Counted from the stretch's first letter, positions 8,641 to 16,958 are shown. The stretch: DNA of 64,000 nt from Bacteroidaceae bacterium (GCA_017619585.1 JAFZSA010000031.1:62001-126000), one strand, 5' to 3'. A program made the numbers and translations. The notes: generated from the letters alone by a model not told the origin.

Positions 8641-9873
8641 TTATTCCTCTTCTGGTAGTTCTTCCTGTTGAGACTCAGGTAAATATTTCCTCAGTACGCG
8701 TGCGACACCAATTTTCCAAGAGTTGATGCTGTCGTTTTCTAGCTGCAGGGAAGTGACCAGACGGATAACATGGTCAATGGGCATGCGGTAACGTAGTACG
8801 CCACTAATGAGCTTGGCGTAATCCCAATACTCGGGATTGAACTTCTCGCTCAGTCCCTCGATGGTGGTCTTGTAGCCGCGTTTGTTGGTGAACTGAAAGT
8901 CGTATCGCTTTTGTCCGTCCCTTTCTATGTGTTTGATGATGCGTCCGTTGGTTACGCTTTTGGGCAGGGCAATGCCTTCCTCGTCATCCATCAGACCGGT
9001 GAATATCTCGTAGGGCAGTCCGTCAAGGAACCCTACAAAGGCTACCCATTTCTCTTTTTTGTTCTGGAACCTTACCACATCGCACTCCAGTACATCGGGT
9101 CTTGTCTCAACAACAGAGAGTATGGGTGCACTGTCGGGCTTTATGAAACCTTGATGGAGTAGGGTGTCAAGCATGCCTTGTGACATCAGCTCGTTGTCCT
9201 TCTTGGTGTAGCGGATGTCTGTAAAAACCTGAGCCAGTGTTTCCTTGTTGTTGATTTCCACGAAGTGCTTGTTCTCTTTCAACGCTTCTTTGTGTGAGTA
9301 GAAGTTGTTGATGGACATCTCTGAATAGGGCTGGTAAACCTCAGAGTGTACAAAGGACTTCAGTGGAAGGCGGTCTGATTGGGCGGGCGACTCGTTGGGC
9401 CATCCTACGGTCAGGGTGGCAACGGGGAATACCAATTGGGGAAGTTTTAACACCTCAATAATTTGTTGAGGCATATAAATAGTAGTGCCCAGGAAGCAGA
9501 TGCCCAGCCCTTCTTCCTCCGCTAGGTTGCAGAATGTCTGTGTATACAGCAGGGCATCTGTGGCAGCATTCATGAAGCTGAGCAGATTGTTGTAGCCTGG
9601 TGCAGCGTTACGGCATTCGCACCAGTCTGTAGTGCGGCGGAAGTCGGCACAGATGGTAAGCACCACGGGGGCCTCTGTTACCATAGGCTGGTTGAAGTGT
9701 GCCGGAGCCAGCTTTTTCTTCATTTCTGCACTACGGGTTACCACAACGCTATATAGTTGCAGGTTGCCCATGGTCTGCGTTCTGGAGGCTTCTTCTAATA
9801 ACCGATTCAGCAGCTCATCTGAGATGGGCTGCTGAGTGTATTTGCGGATTGTTTTTCTTTCCTTAATGTTCAT
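8641..9873 (-). CDS. Nitroreductase fused to the C-terminal module of class II ribonucleotide reductase
   Basis: 410 aa. Residues 1-244 form a complete nitroreductase-family (FMN flavoprotein) domain: RKTIRKYTQQPIS at the start, GLGICFLGTT in the middle, and a typical end at LLHQGFI. Residues about 255-398 do not belong to nitroreductases. They match what I know of the tail of Bacteroidota B12-dependent ribonucleotide reductase (NrdJ): RPDVLECDVVRFQN, PYEIFTGL, YDFQFTNKRGYKTTIEGLS and YAKLISGVLRYRMPID. The NrdJ catalytic barrel is absent and so is its terminal Cys-rich zinc ribbon. The last residues are acidic (LPEEE). The start overlaps the dnaA stop by 4 bases, so the two genes are co-transcribed and probably translationally coupled. 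The nitroreductase half may reduce flavin, nitro or quinone substrates; the role of the tail is unknown. A gene fusion by deletion is the simplest explanation. Confidence 0.85.
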   Translation of the reverse strand: MNIKERKTIRKYTQQPISDELLNRLLEEASRTQTMGNLQLYSVVVTRSAEMKKKLAPAHFNQPMVTEAPVVLTICADFRRTTDWCECRNAAPGYNNLLSFMNAATDALLYTQTFCNLAEEEGLGICFLGTTIYMPQQIIEVLKLPQLVFPVATLTVGWPNESPAQSDRLPLKSFVHSEVYQPYSEMSINNFYSHKEALKENKHFVEINNKETLAQVFTDIRYTKKDNELMSQGMLDTLLHQGFIKPDSAPILSVVETRPDVLECDVVRFQNKKEKWVAFVGFLDGLPYEIFTGLMDDEEGIALPKSVTNGRIIKHIERDGQKRYDFQFTNKRGYKTTIEGLSEKFNPEYWDYAKLISGVLRYRMPIDHVIRLVTSLQLENDSINSWKIGVARVLRKYLPESQQEELPEEE

Positions 9874-11279
9874 CTGGTACCTTTTAATCTGTTTGTTAGC
9901 TCATCAACCTGCTCCTTCAGCCCGGTGTCTGTGGTTAGGCGTTTCTTGATGGTTTTTATACTATGTAGGACAGTAGCATGATTCTTGTTGCCAATCATCA
10001 GACCTATCTTGCTGGCTGATAGTGTGGTGTACAATCCTGCCAAGTAGATGCTCAGTTGGCGAGCCAGTACAATCTCTGCCTTTCTGCTCTTGCCGTAAAT
10101 GTCCTCCTGCTTAACATTATATATAGCAGAGACTTCTTCTACAATCTTGTCCAAGCTAATTTCCTTGGGCTCGGTCTTGGGAGCGTGTTGTATGATGCTC
10201 TGAGCAAATAACAGATCCACGTCCTTGTTGAATACTACCGAATAGGCTAAAAGACTATGGATGACACCTTCCAATTCACGAACGCTGTTGGACACATTCT
10301 GCGAGATGTAGTCTATCACGTCCTCGGGAATCTCCAAACCATCATGCTTGATCTTGCTACGCAGGATGTCCTTTCGCAATTGAACCTCAGGCTTCTCCAG
10401 TTCTGCTAATAATCCGCTCTTGAAACGGGTAAGCAGACGGTCTTCCATTCCTTGCATAGAAACGGGTGGACGGTCGCTGGTAAGGATGATCTGGCGTCCG
10501 TTCTGGCGCAGATGGTTGAAGATGTGGAAGAAGGCATACTGTGTCTTCTCCAATCCAATCATCTCCTGGATATCATCAATAATCAACACATCAATACTCT
10601 GATAGAAGTGCATGAAGTCGTTGAAGGTGTTGTGGCGGATAGAGTCTGTGAATTGAACTTGGAAAAGGTGAGCACTCAGATAAAGTACGCGCTTCTCGGG
10701 GTGTAACTCTTTCAGTCTTGTACCGATGGCGTTTACCAGATGCGTCTTACCTACACCACTGGGGCCATATATAAATAATGGATTAAAAGTCTGCTGATTG
10801 GGCTTCTCGGCAATGGCCTGACCAATGCTGCGAGGCAACTTGTTGCTGATTCCCTCAATGAAGTTACTGAATGTCTGCTTGGGATTCAGTTGTGAGTCCA
10901 AGTCCTGAGCAGGTGCAACGGCCTGTGAGAGGGTGGGTGACTGGTTTGCCTGACGTTTGCTGGGTTCTGGCTTGGCAACAGGTGTTACTTCGTCGCTTTC
11001 TATTTTGACAGAACTGTTCTTGACAACCTCTACCTCATATATTAAATTAACATCCTTGCCATATACGCGATACATTGTCCAATGAATAATCTTGCGGAAA
11101 TGCTCCTCCAGATATTCATAGAACCATTGGCTTGGGGTAGATATAACTAACTCTCTGGCCTCAGTGTCAAAGGACTTGAATTTAATAGGTGTAAACCAAG
11201 TCTGATACTGTTGCTCATTCACATTTTTCCGGATAATCTCCAGAAACTGTGTCCACAATATGCGTGGTGAATTAGTCAT
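9870..11279 (-). CDS. dnaA: Chromosomal replication initiator DnaA
   Basis: 469 aa, usual length. The N-terminal domain I (WTQFLEIIRKNVNEQQYQTWF) binds helicase-loading partners. A variable linker covers about 95-135. The AAA+ ATPase has Walker A GPSGVGKT at about 172-179 and Walker B LIIDDIQ at about 232-238, plus the initiator-specific region. The C-terminal helix-turn-helix binds DnaA boxes and carries the DnaA signature around NKNHATVLHSI (about 440-450). It acts in the cytoplasm to open the replication origin. A good sigma-ABfr promoter lies directly upstream. The stop overlaps the ATG of the nitroreductase fusion gene (ATGA), so the two form one transcription unit. Confidence 0.98.
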   Translation of the reverse strand: MTNSPRILWTQFLEIIRKNVNEQQYQTWFTPIKFKSFDTEARELVISTPSQWFYEYLEEHFRKIIHWTMYRVYGKDVNLIYEVEVVKNSSVKIESDEVTPVAKPEPSKRQANQSPTLSQAVAPAQDLDSQLNPKQTFSNFIEGISNKLPRSIGQAIAEKPNQQTFNPLFIYGPSGVGKTHLVNAIGTRLKELHPEKRVLYLSAHLFQVQFTDSIRHNTFNDFMHFYQSIDVLIIDDIQEMIGLEKTQYAFFHIFNHLRQNGRQIILTSDRPPVSMQGMEDRLLTRFKSGLLAELEKPEVQLRKDILRSKIKHDGLEIPEDVIDYISQNVSNSVRELEGVIHSLLAYSVVFNKDVDLLFAQSIIQHAPKTEPKEISLDKIVEEVSAIYNVKQEDIYGKSRKAEIVLARQLSIYLAGLYTTLSASKIGLMIGNKNHATVLHSIKTIKKRLTTDTGLKEQVDELTNRLKGTR

Positions 11280-11314
11280 TTGTTGTTTTAGGCAAAATTT
11301 TAAATTCGCGATTG

Positions 11315-11345
11315 CAAAGTTAAATCTTTTTCACATTATGGCAAA
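11315..11345 (-). promoter_or_regulatory. sigma-ABfr promoter of dnaA
   Basis: On the minus strand TTTG (11345-11342), 19 bases, then TAACTTTG (11322-11315), about 36 bases before the dnaA ATG at 11279. This is a full match to TTTG-N19-TAnnTTTG. Confidence 0.75.
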
Positions 11346-11607
11346 ATCTGCCTTTTCAGTTTAAAGTGCAGAGTTGTTAGTTTAACTTTCTGTTTTACAG
11401 TTATGAAAGAAAATCAGAAAGGATATTTTTTTATAATCCGTCTTGCAAATTTGTAACTGCTTGTATTTTAGCGATGTGTGTAAAAATGCCTTTTATACTA
11501 TTTTTTGAATAGAAAAGCATCGTAACTTGCAAGAATATATGTCCTTATTCTGTTTGGCGTGAAATATAGTTTTAAAGATGGCCTATTTGAATTAAATTTA
11601 AATAGCT
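11346..11607. other. AT-rich non-coding region upstream of dnaA with nested inverted repeats
   Basis: No convincing gene. It contains an 8-bp inverted repeat TCTTGCAA (11441-11448) / TTGCAAGA (11527-11534) enclosing CGATG (about 11472) / CATCG (about 11518). A short stem (CTATTT/AAATAG) lies around 11580-11605, just past the MCE gene stop. I looked for DnaA boxes (TTATNCACA) and found only sites with two or more mismatches, so an origin is not supported here. Confidence 0.45.
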
Positions 11608-12489
11608 TTATTTTTTCTTCCCAAAGACAGAGAAGTGAACATACCTTTTCGGATTAGCTTTCAGGTCGGTAACCAGACTGTCGGCACTCTGAACGGTGTG
11701 GTTCAGATTGTTATACAGGGCAGGGTCTCTCATCAGCAAACCAAGTGAGCCTTCTGGACTCTGAATCTGGTTCATCATTTGGTGAACGCTGCTGATGGTC
11801 ATGTTCACACTGTCCATGGTAGCTCTCAGGTCCAGGTTGTTCAGATTGTCGGTCAGTGTAATTGCATTCTGTCCTACCTTATTAAAGGTGCTTGTTAGCT
11901 GTGGTACATCATTTGCCAACAGTTTGTTCAACTCCTGTGTGCTTTTGTTCAGGTTCTCGGTAATCAGTTCTGCATTCTGAATAATCAGAGGCAGATTGGG
12001 GTCTGAAGTCAGTTTGTTCAGAGTTGCTATCAGCGTATCTACGCGTGCTACTATCTGCTCAACCTGTGGCATCATGCTGGCAGCCTTAGCCATCATGCCC
12101 TGTGCGTCGGAACCGGGAATAGTATCTCCGGGTTGATATGCTTCTGTCAGGTTGGTGGTCAGCAGCATGTTCAGGGTGCATCCGCCCAGCACAGCCTCGT
12201 CCAGTTTGGCGCTGCTGCCTTTGGGAATGCGCAGATCCTTGTTGGTGCTTATTTCCACCAATACGGTACCAGGATGGTCATAGTCGTAGATGATGTCACT
12301 TACAACACCTACATTGTATCCGTCGGCATACACGTTGCTGCTCTTGCTGAGTCCCTTGGCATTACTGAACTGAATGTAGTATATGCTGGTAGAGGAGAAC
12401 AGGTTCTTCCCCTTCAGAAAATTAATGCCTAAGAACAATACTACCAGAGCAATGACTCCTGTAATTCCGATTTTGACTTCTTTTTTCAT
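11608..12489 (-). CDS. MCE/MlaD-family lipid-transport protein
   Basis: 293 aa. One N-terminal membrane helix (about residues 6-23, IGITGVIALVVLFLGINFL) anchors it to the inner membrane. A single MCE domain follows (about 35-115; YIQFSNAKGLSKSSNVYADG, then GSSAKLDEAVLGG). A long, helical, Asn/Thr/Leu-rich C-terminal region (about 130-285) is typical of MCE proteins and may form a periplasmic tunnel or coiled coil. MCE proteins carry phospholipids between the membranes with an MlaE/MlaF ABC transporter, which is not in this window. It lies 11 bases after the amidase gene and is clearly in the same operon, linking envelope lipid and peptidoglycan upkeep. Confidence 0.9.
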   Translation of the reverse strand: MKKEVKIGITGVIALVVLFLGINFLKGKNLFSSTSIYYIQFSNAKGLSKSSNVYADGYNVGVVSDIIYDYDHPGTVLVEISTNKDLRIPKGSSAKLDEAVLGGCTLNMLLTTNLTEAYQPGDTIPGSDAQGMMAKAASMMPQVEQIVARVDTLIATLNKLTSDPNLPLIIQNAELITENLNKSTQELNKLLANDVPQLTSTFNKVGQNAITLTDNLNNLDLRATMDSVNMTISSVHQMMNQIQSPEGSLGLLMRDPALYNNLNHTVQSADSLVTDLKANPKRYVHFSVFGKKK

Positions 12490-12500
12490 TTTGGTTTAGG

Positions 12501-13247
12501 TTATTTTTTGTATGCCACGAATGCGTTGTAAATGCTTTTTGCCAATGAAGCTATACCAGCGTTAGAGTTCAGGTATTTCTCCTCTTCTGCATTGTTGATG
12601 TAGCCCAGCTCTACCAGTACGGCTGGCATGCTAGTACGGGCCAGTACCAATAGCCCGGCTTGGTGAACACCTCTGTCAACCCTTCCTGCTGTTGCGTGGA
12701 ACTGTTTCTGAATCTCTTTGGCAAAGTTGACGCTGGAGGCCATGTTCTGGTCGTGCATCAGTTCAAAGATGATGTAGCTCTCGCTGCTCTTGGGGTCGAA
12801 GCCTTCATATTTTTGTTCGAAGTTGCTTTCCAGTGTGATGACCGTGTTCTCTCGCTTGGCAACCTCCAGGTTCTCTGCGGCTCTGTGCATACCCAGCGTA
12901 TAGGTCTCCGTACCGCTGGTGGTAGTACCCTTTAGACCGGCAGCTGTACTGTTAGTATGTATGCTGATGAAGAGATCTGCCTTGGCACGGTTGGCAATCT
13001 GGGCACGTTCATGCAGCTCTACGAAGACGTCCGTCTTGCGAGTGTAAACCACCTTTGTTCCCGGCATATTCTGCTCTATCAGTCTGCCCAGTTCCTTGGC
13101 AACGGCAAGGTTAATGTTTTTCTCCTGGCTGGTGCGGCCTAAGGCGCCTGCGTCTTTGCCTCCATGGCCTGCATCTATAACAATAGTGTATGCCTGAGCA
13201 TTGATGCTCAAGCATACACCCATTAGTATTGCGAGTATCTTTTTCAA
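12501..13247 (-). CDS. N-acetylmuramoyl-L-alanine amidase (Amidase_3 family)
   Basis: 248 aa with a TTG start at 13247. TTG is chosen because it is the only start that gives a full signal peptide (MKKILAILMGVCLSINAQA) and an in-frame stop lies two codons upstream; the first ATG is inside the signal. The mature protein is one zinc-amidase catalytic domain: the His of DAGHGG (about residue 28), the Glu of QEKNINLA (about 42), the His of SIHTNS and the catalytic Glu of VLVELGYINN. It cleaves the bond between muramic acid and the peptide stem in the periplasm, usually for daughter-cell separation or wall recycling. No LysM or AMIN domain is present. It heads an operon with the MCE gene. Confidence 0.93.
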   Translation of the reverse strand: MKKILAILMGVCLSINAQAYTIVIDAGHGGKDAGALGRTSQEKNINLAVAKELGRLIEQNMPGTKVVYTRKTDVFVELHERAQIANRAKADLFISIHTNSTAAGLKGTTTSGTETYTLGMHRAAENLEVAKRENTVITLESNFEQKYEGFDPKSSESYIIFELMHDQNMASSVNFAKEIQKQFHATAGRVDRGVHQAGLLVLARTSMPAVLVELGYINNAEEEKYLNSNAGIASLAKSIYNAFVAYKK

Positions 13248-13266
13248 CTTTTACTTAATTTTTGTG

Positions 13267-13298
13267 CAAAAGTAAGCAAAATCTCTAAAATACCCAAA
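13267..13298 (-). promoter_or_regulatory. sigma-ABfr promoter of the amidase-MCE operon
   Basis: On the minus strand TTTG (13298-13295), 20 bases, then TACTTTTG (13274-13267), about 20 bases before the TTG start at 13247. The short leader supports the chosen start. Confidence 0.7.
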
Positions 13299-13324
13299 TG
13301 ATTTATAAAAAAGCTAGCTTTTTT

Positions 13325-15364
13325 CTATATCTTCCACCTTGCTCCTGCCATTATCCAAGCACCTGGCTGGGGGACGTTACCCAGGTCGTAATACTTGTTG
13401 TTGGTAATGTTTGTCCCTTGTACAAACAGGTTGTAGCGCGGGGCAGTCCATTGTAGCTTCAGGTCTAGTGTAGCATAGGTGCTGTAGCCTACCAACTCTC
13501 CGTTACTGATGTAGTTGCCCATTCTGTCTTGCAGGCGGACGCTCCAGGTGGCAGCCAGGCGTTTCCAGACTTTATGGTTCAGAGAGGCCACGAACTTGTT
13601 CCTCAGATACTCCATGGCATAATTGCTTTTGTAGATATCTGTGTCATCGTTCCTCTTCTGGTAGATATGTGTGTAACCCAATGTCAGGTTCTTAACCCAT
13701 GCGTCATGGCCGGTAATCTGGTCGAAGTTGAAACGGCCCTCTACCTGCACGCCCATATTGTCCAACTGGAAGGCAGCGCTGTGGTATGTGTCGTCAGGGG
13801 TGTACATCACCCAGTCTATCATGTTGTTTCCACGATGGTAAAAGGCACGTGCCGTGGCAGCATAGCCATTTTTGTGGAACTGGCTCCCCAACTGTACGGA
13901 GTGGTTGTTCTCAGGCTTCAGCCCCTTGTTGCCCTCCAATGTTACACTCTTGTAGTAGAGGTCGGTGAAGGTGGGCAGGCGGAACCCTTTGTTATACGAA
14001 AAGAACACCTTCCAGCAGGTGTTGGGACGGTAGGCAATGTCCACACCAGGGTAGAAACGGAACTTATGGTCAACGCATGTAGTCATGCTGGCCAGCAGAC
14101 CTGCAGAGAAGGTCCAATGTTCCAAAAGAATATTGTGCTCCAAGTTGAAGGATACCGTTGTGCGGTCGTCCTGCTTGGTATAGAAGATGTCGTCTTCGCC
14201 TCTTACGGCAACGTATTGCTCGGGCTTCAGCTCTTGTCCAAGGTTGGTGCTCAGGATGCCCTCGTGTCTCATTTCTGCATTTAGGGCTGTCTTGCCGCCA
14301 ATCCAATGGAAGTAGCCTCCGGCTTTTATTCCATAGACGTCTGCCTGGTGGAAGTTCTCGCCAAAGCGTTCGTCTCGTTTCAGTTCGAAGTTATCGTACG
14401 TGCGGTTCCAGTAAATCTGTGGAGTGAAGTGGAACTTACCCTTGGTCTCAGCGCCTACCGATAGGAGGTAACGCTCGTTTCTTTCAAACTGGTTGGGGTA
14501 TGCGGCGCTGTAGAAGGTGTTGGCCCCGTAGGCTTTCTTGGAGAAGCCGAACTGCCAGTTCAGACTCAGCTGGTTGTTGCTGAAGTCGCCTTGGTAGTAG
14601 AGTTGACCTTTCTTCCAGTCGCTGTTCTTTGTCCCTCCGTCGCTTCTGCCTCCTCCACCGCTGATGCGGTTGTTGATACCTTTGATGCTGAAGCCGAGTC
14701 TTGCGTCTGCTTCAATTGTACCAAAGCTACCGCCCTGAATGCCAGCCTCTGCGGTTTTGCCTTCGTTGTGCCTGGTGACGATGTTGATGGCTCCTCCAAA
14801 GCTTTGTCCACCGTAAACACGACTGGCAGCACCTTCCAGTACCTCGATGCGCTCAATGTCGCTGACGTTTACGGGGAAGTCTGCAGTAAGATGACCTGTT
14901 TGAGGATTGCTGATGTTGACACCGTTCAGAAGGACCGTTATTTGGTCAAAGATGCCACCGTCAATGCTGATGTCCGTTTGAATACCAAAGCCACCGCGTT
15001 GTCGGACGTCGACGCCTGTAGCTAACTTAAATAGATCGTTGATACTTTGTACCCCCGCCTGTTCAATGTCCTGGCGATTGAGTACACTCACAATTCGTGC
15101 CGACTGCAATTGCGTCAGCGGTGCCATGGTGCCGATTACGGTCACCTCGCTCATCTCCTTTTCGTCTTTTGCTTCCTCTGTTTCGGGGTTCATCATGCAG
15201 CGTGTGCTTGCCATTGCCTCGGCTTGGGCTGCAACACCCAGTGTGGCAACGCTAAGCACGCCAATGCGTACTTCCCGTCTCAGACTTGCAAAAGCGCAAT
15301 AGCCCTTGTTGGCAAACTGCTTCCAAGTGATGGCTTTTGGCTTTCTTGTCTGTTTGTTGTACAT
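13325..15364 (-). CDS. TonB-dependent outer-membrane receptor, BtuB-like
   Basis: 679 aa, the size of BtuB-type siderophore/vitamin receptors rather than the about 1,000-aa SusC type. A long basic N-terminus (about 1-45) runs into a signal sequence ending near AQAEA. A TonB-box-like stretch (EVTVIGT) is followed by the plug domain (about 85-200; VSDIERIEVLEGAASRVYGG and GGAINIVTR) and a 22-strand-type barrel ending in an aromatic-containing strand (AGARWKI). It imports a ligand across the outer membrane using TonB energy. The plug resembles cobalamin receptors, but this gene is not next to the riboswitch and has none of its own, so the ligand is uncertain. asnA lies upstream in the same orientation, separated by 101 bases full of repeats. 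Confidence 0.85.
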   Translation of the reverse strand: MYNKQTRKPKAITWKQFANKGYCAFASLRREVRIGVLSVATLGVAAQAEAMASTRCMMNPETEEAKDEKEMSEVTVIGTMAPLTQLQSARIVSVLNRQDIEQAGVQSINDLFKLATGVDVRQRGGFGIQTDISIDGGIFDQITVLLNGVNISNPQTGHLTADFPVNVSDIERIEVLEGAASRVYGGQSFGGAINIVTRHNEGKTAEAGIQGGSFGTIEADARLGFSIKGINNRISGGGGRSDGGTKNSDWKKGQLYYQGDFSNNQLSLNWQFGFSKKAYGANTFYSAAYPNQFERNERYLLSVGAETKGKFHFTPQIYWNRTYDNFELKRDERFGENFHQADVYGIKAGGYFHWIGGKTALNAEMRHEGILSTNLGQELKPEQYVAVRGEDDIFYTKQDDRTTVSFNLEHNILLEHWTFSAGLLASMTTCVDHKFRFYPGVDIAYRPNTCWKVFFSYNKGFRLPTFTDLYYKSVTLEGNKGLKPENNHSVQLGSQFHKNGYAATARAFYHRGNNMIDWVMYTPDDTYHSAAFQLDNMGVQVEGRFNFDQITGHDAWVKNLTLGYTHIYQKRNDDTDIYKSNYAMEYLRNKFVASLNHKVWKRLAATWSVRLQDRMGNYISNGELVGYSTYATLDLKLQWTAPRYNLFVQGTNITNNKYYDLGNVPQPGAWIMAGARWKI

Positions 15365-15387
15365 TTTGTTATTAATTTGATTATAAT

Positions 15388-15462
15388 AAGGACCTTAAAG
15401 TCCCTAAGGACCCTAAGGCCTTTTTCTCTAACCGGTAATTCCCCCTAAAGGGGGCTAGGGGG
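15388..15462. repeat. CCTAAGGAC-type short repeats and a C5/G5 palindrome
   Basis: 15388-15421 holds overlapping about 9-10-bp units (GGACCTTAAAG, TCCCTAAGGACC, CTAAGGCC) that can also pair with each other (GGAC/GTCC). 15441-15462 is a C5...G5...G5 element (CCCCCTAAAGGGGG then CTAGGGGG). Being between asnA and the receptor gene, it may act as the asnA terminator; on the minus strand it reads CCCCCTTTAGGGGG. Confidence 0.6.
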
Positions 15463-15465
15463 TCT

Positions 15466-16503
15466 TTAAATCAGCGTCATTCCTGCTTCCTTGCACTCTT
15501 GGCGCATGGTGTCGGGCCAGATGCTAGATTGTGTTTCGCCAATGTGTGCCTTGTGCAGCAGAATCATACACAAACGACTTTGGCCGATACCGCCTCCAAT
15601 GCTGAGGGGTAGGGTGTCGCTCAACAGGCGCTGGTGGAAGTACAGTTTCTTGCGCTCTTCCTTATTCTGAATCTTCAACTGGCGCTCCAAAGCCTCCTTG
15701 TCAACACGGATGCCCATGCTGCTCAACTCTATGCTACGTTCCAGGATAGGATACCAAATCAGCAAGTCGCCGTTCAGGCCCAGGAAGCCGTCCTCGTTGG
15801 GTGTGCTCCAGTCGTCGTAGTCAGGGGCGCGCAGGTCGTGCTCCTTACCGTCGCTCAACTTACCGCCGATACCCATGATGAAGACAGCACCATACTTCTT
15901 GCAAATCAGGTCCTCGCGTTCCTTGGCGGTCTTACCAGGGTACATCTTAGCCAGCTCTTCGCTGTGGATGAAGAAGACCTCTTCGGGTAGAAAATGCTTC
16001 AGCTGTGGGTAAGTCTCGCAGATAAAGAACTCGGTGCGTAGGATGGCGCTATAGATCTTGTTTACAATCTTCTTGAGGAAAGCAACGTTGCGGTCTTCCT
16101 CTGTTATCACGCGCTCCCAGTCCCACTGGTCAACATACAAGCTGTGGATGTTGTCCATCTCCTCGTCCGAGCGGATGGCATTCATATCTGTAACAATACC
16201 GAAGCCAGGTTCTATGTTGTATTCCGCCAGTGTTACTCTCTTCCATTTTGCCAAAGAGTGTACTACCTCTGCCGTTGCCTCGTTCATATCCTTGATGGGG
16301 AAGCTGACAGGGCGCTCTACGCCGTTCAAGTCGTCGTTCAGACCTAATCCTCTTAGAACAAAGAGAGGAGCGGTTACACGGCGTAGTCTCAGTTCGGTGC
16401 TAAGGCTGTTCAGAAAGAAGTCCTTGATCTTCTTTATGGCCAACTCTGTCTGCTTCAAATCCAGCAGGGCTTTGTAGTTTGTTGGCTTCAGTAATTTGCT
16501 CAT
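15466..16503 (-). CDS. asnA: Aspartate-ammonia ligase (asparagine synthetase A)
   Basis: 345 aa, near the family's usual 330-350. AsnA makes asparagine from aspartate, ammonia and ATP in the cytoplasm and resembles class II aminoacyl-tRNA synthetases. Recognisable family features: RLRRVTAPLFV (about residues 39-49), ERPVSFPIKDM, the central DQWDWE stretch (about 126-131), RAPDYDDWSTPN, LNGDLLIWYPIL and the C-terminal SIGGGIGQSRLCMLLL-like motif (about 300-315). It stands as a single gene, with a TATCTTTG -7 box 40 bases upstream. No feature suggests truncation. Confidence 0.96.
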   Translation of the reverse strand: MSKLLKPTNYKALLDLKQTELAIKKIKDFFLNSLSTELRLRRVTAPLFVLRGLGLNDDLNGVERPVSFPIKDMNEATAEVVHSLAKWKRVTLAEYNIEPGFGIVTDMNAIRSDEEMDNIHSLYVDQWDWERVITEEDRNVAFLKKIVNKIYSAILRTEFFICETYPQLKHFLPEEVFFIHSEELAKMYPGKTAKEREDLICKKYGAVFIMGIGGKLSDGKEHDLRAPDYDDWSTPNEDGFLGLNGDLLIWYPILERSIELSSMGIRVDKEALERQLKIQNKEERKKLYFHQRLLSDTLPLSIGGGIGQSRLCMILLHKAHIGETQSSIWPDTMRQECKEAGMTLI

Positions 16504-16542
16504 TTTTCTAGCGTATTTTATATTTTTGTGTCAAAATTGGTG

Positions 16543-16550
16543 CAAAGATA
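16543..16550 (-). promoter_or_regulatory. asnA: -7 box of asnA
   Basis: TATCTTTG on the minus strand (16550-16543) fits TAnnTTTG, 40 bases before the asnA ATG. I see no TTTG at the expected upstream distance, so this is a partial promoter match. Confidence 0.4.
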
Positions 16551-16958
16551 CATAAAATTCTCTCATTATGACATATGAATGGCAAATTTTATTTGTTTTT
16601 TTGTCAATCTTGATGTCTTGGCGTACTTGTTGCTGATGTTGTATCATACAAAAAATAAAAAAGAAAAACAAGATTTCCCCCTGCACCACTATTCAAATAA
16701 AAGAAAAAAAACAAAAAAGAAATAGAAAGATGTTTCCGAAAAATTGTGATAAAAACAGCTGATGACAAGAGGGTTGTTTCGCAGAGAGCAATATGCCGTT
16801 TCTCTATGAGCAATATGCCGTTTCTCTATGAGTGATATGCCGTTTCTCTTATAGAGAAAGGCTGTGTCTCTGTGAAAACACTTTAGCATGGTAGGGCATG
16901 GTGTTTTATATAACCTTGACATTTTTTTCCTTGTCAGACAAAAAATCAGAAGAAACAA
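16551..16958. other. Divergent intergenic region with poly-A/T tracts and a 22-bp tandem repeat
   Basis: About 400 bases between the asnA and B12-locus promoters. 16640-16735 is rich in A tracts. 16791-16856 holds three copies of a 22-bp unit beginning ATATGCCGTTTCTCTATGAG. Minus-strand reading frames here give low-complexity Phe-rich translations and look spurious. I see no gene in it. Confidence 0.5.
16791..16856. repeat. 22-bp tandem repeat, about 3 copies
   Basis: ATATGCCG begins at 16791, 16813 and 16835. Copies 1 and 2 are nearly identical (ATATGCCGTTTCTCTATGAG); copy 3 diverges at its end. A partial unit precedes them (GCAGAGAGCA). Confidence 0.75.

Noticed and set aside
11280..11607. 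Chromosomal origin (oriC) next to dnaA
   Set aside because: AT-rich, but no DnaA boxes with fewer than two mismatches and no clustered sites. Strand-skew data are needed and are not available.
15441..15462. G-quadruplex
   Set aside because: Only two adjacent G5 runs and they pair with the C5 run; a hairpin is the simpler reading.
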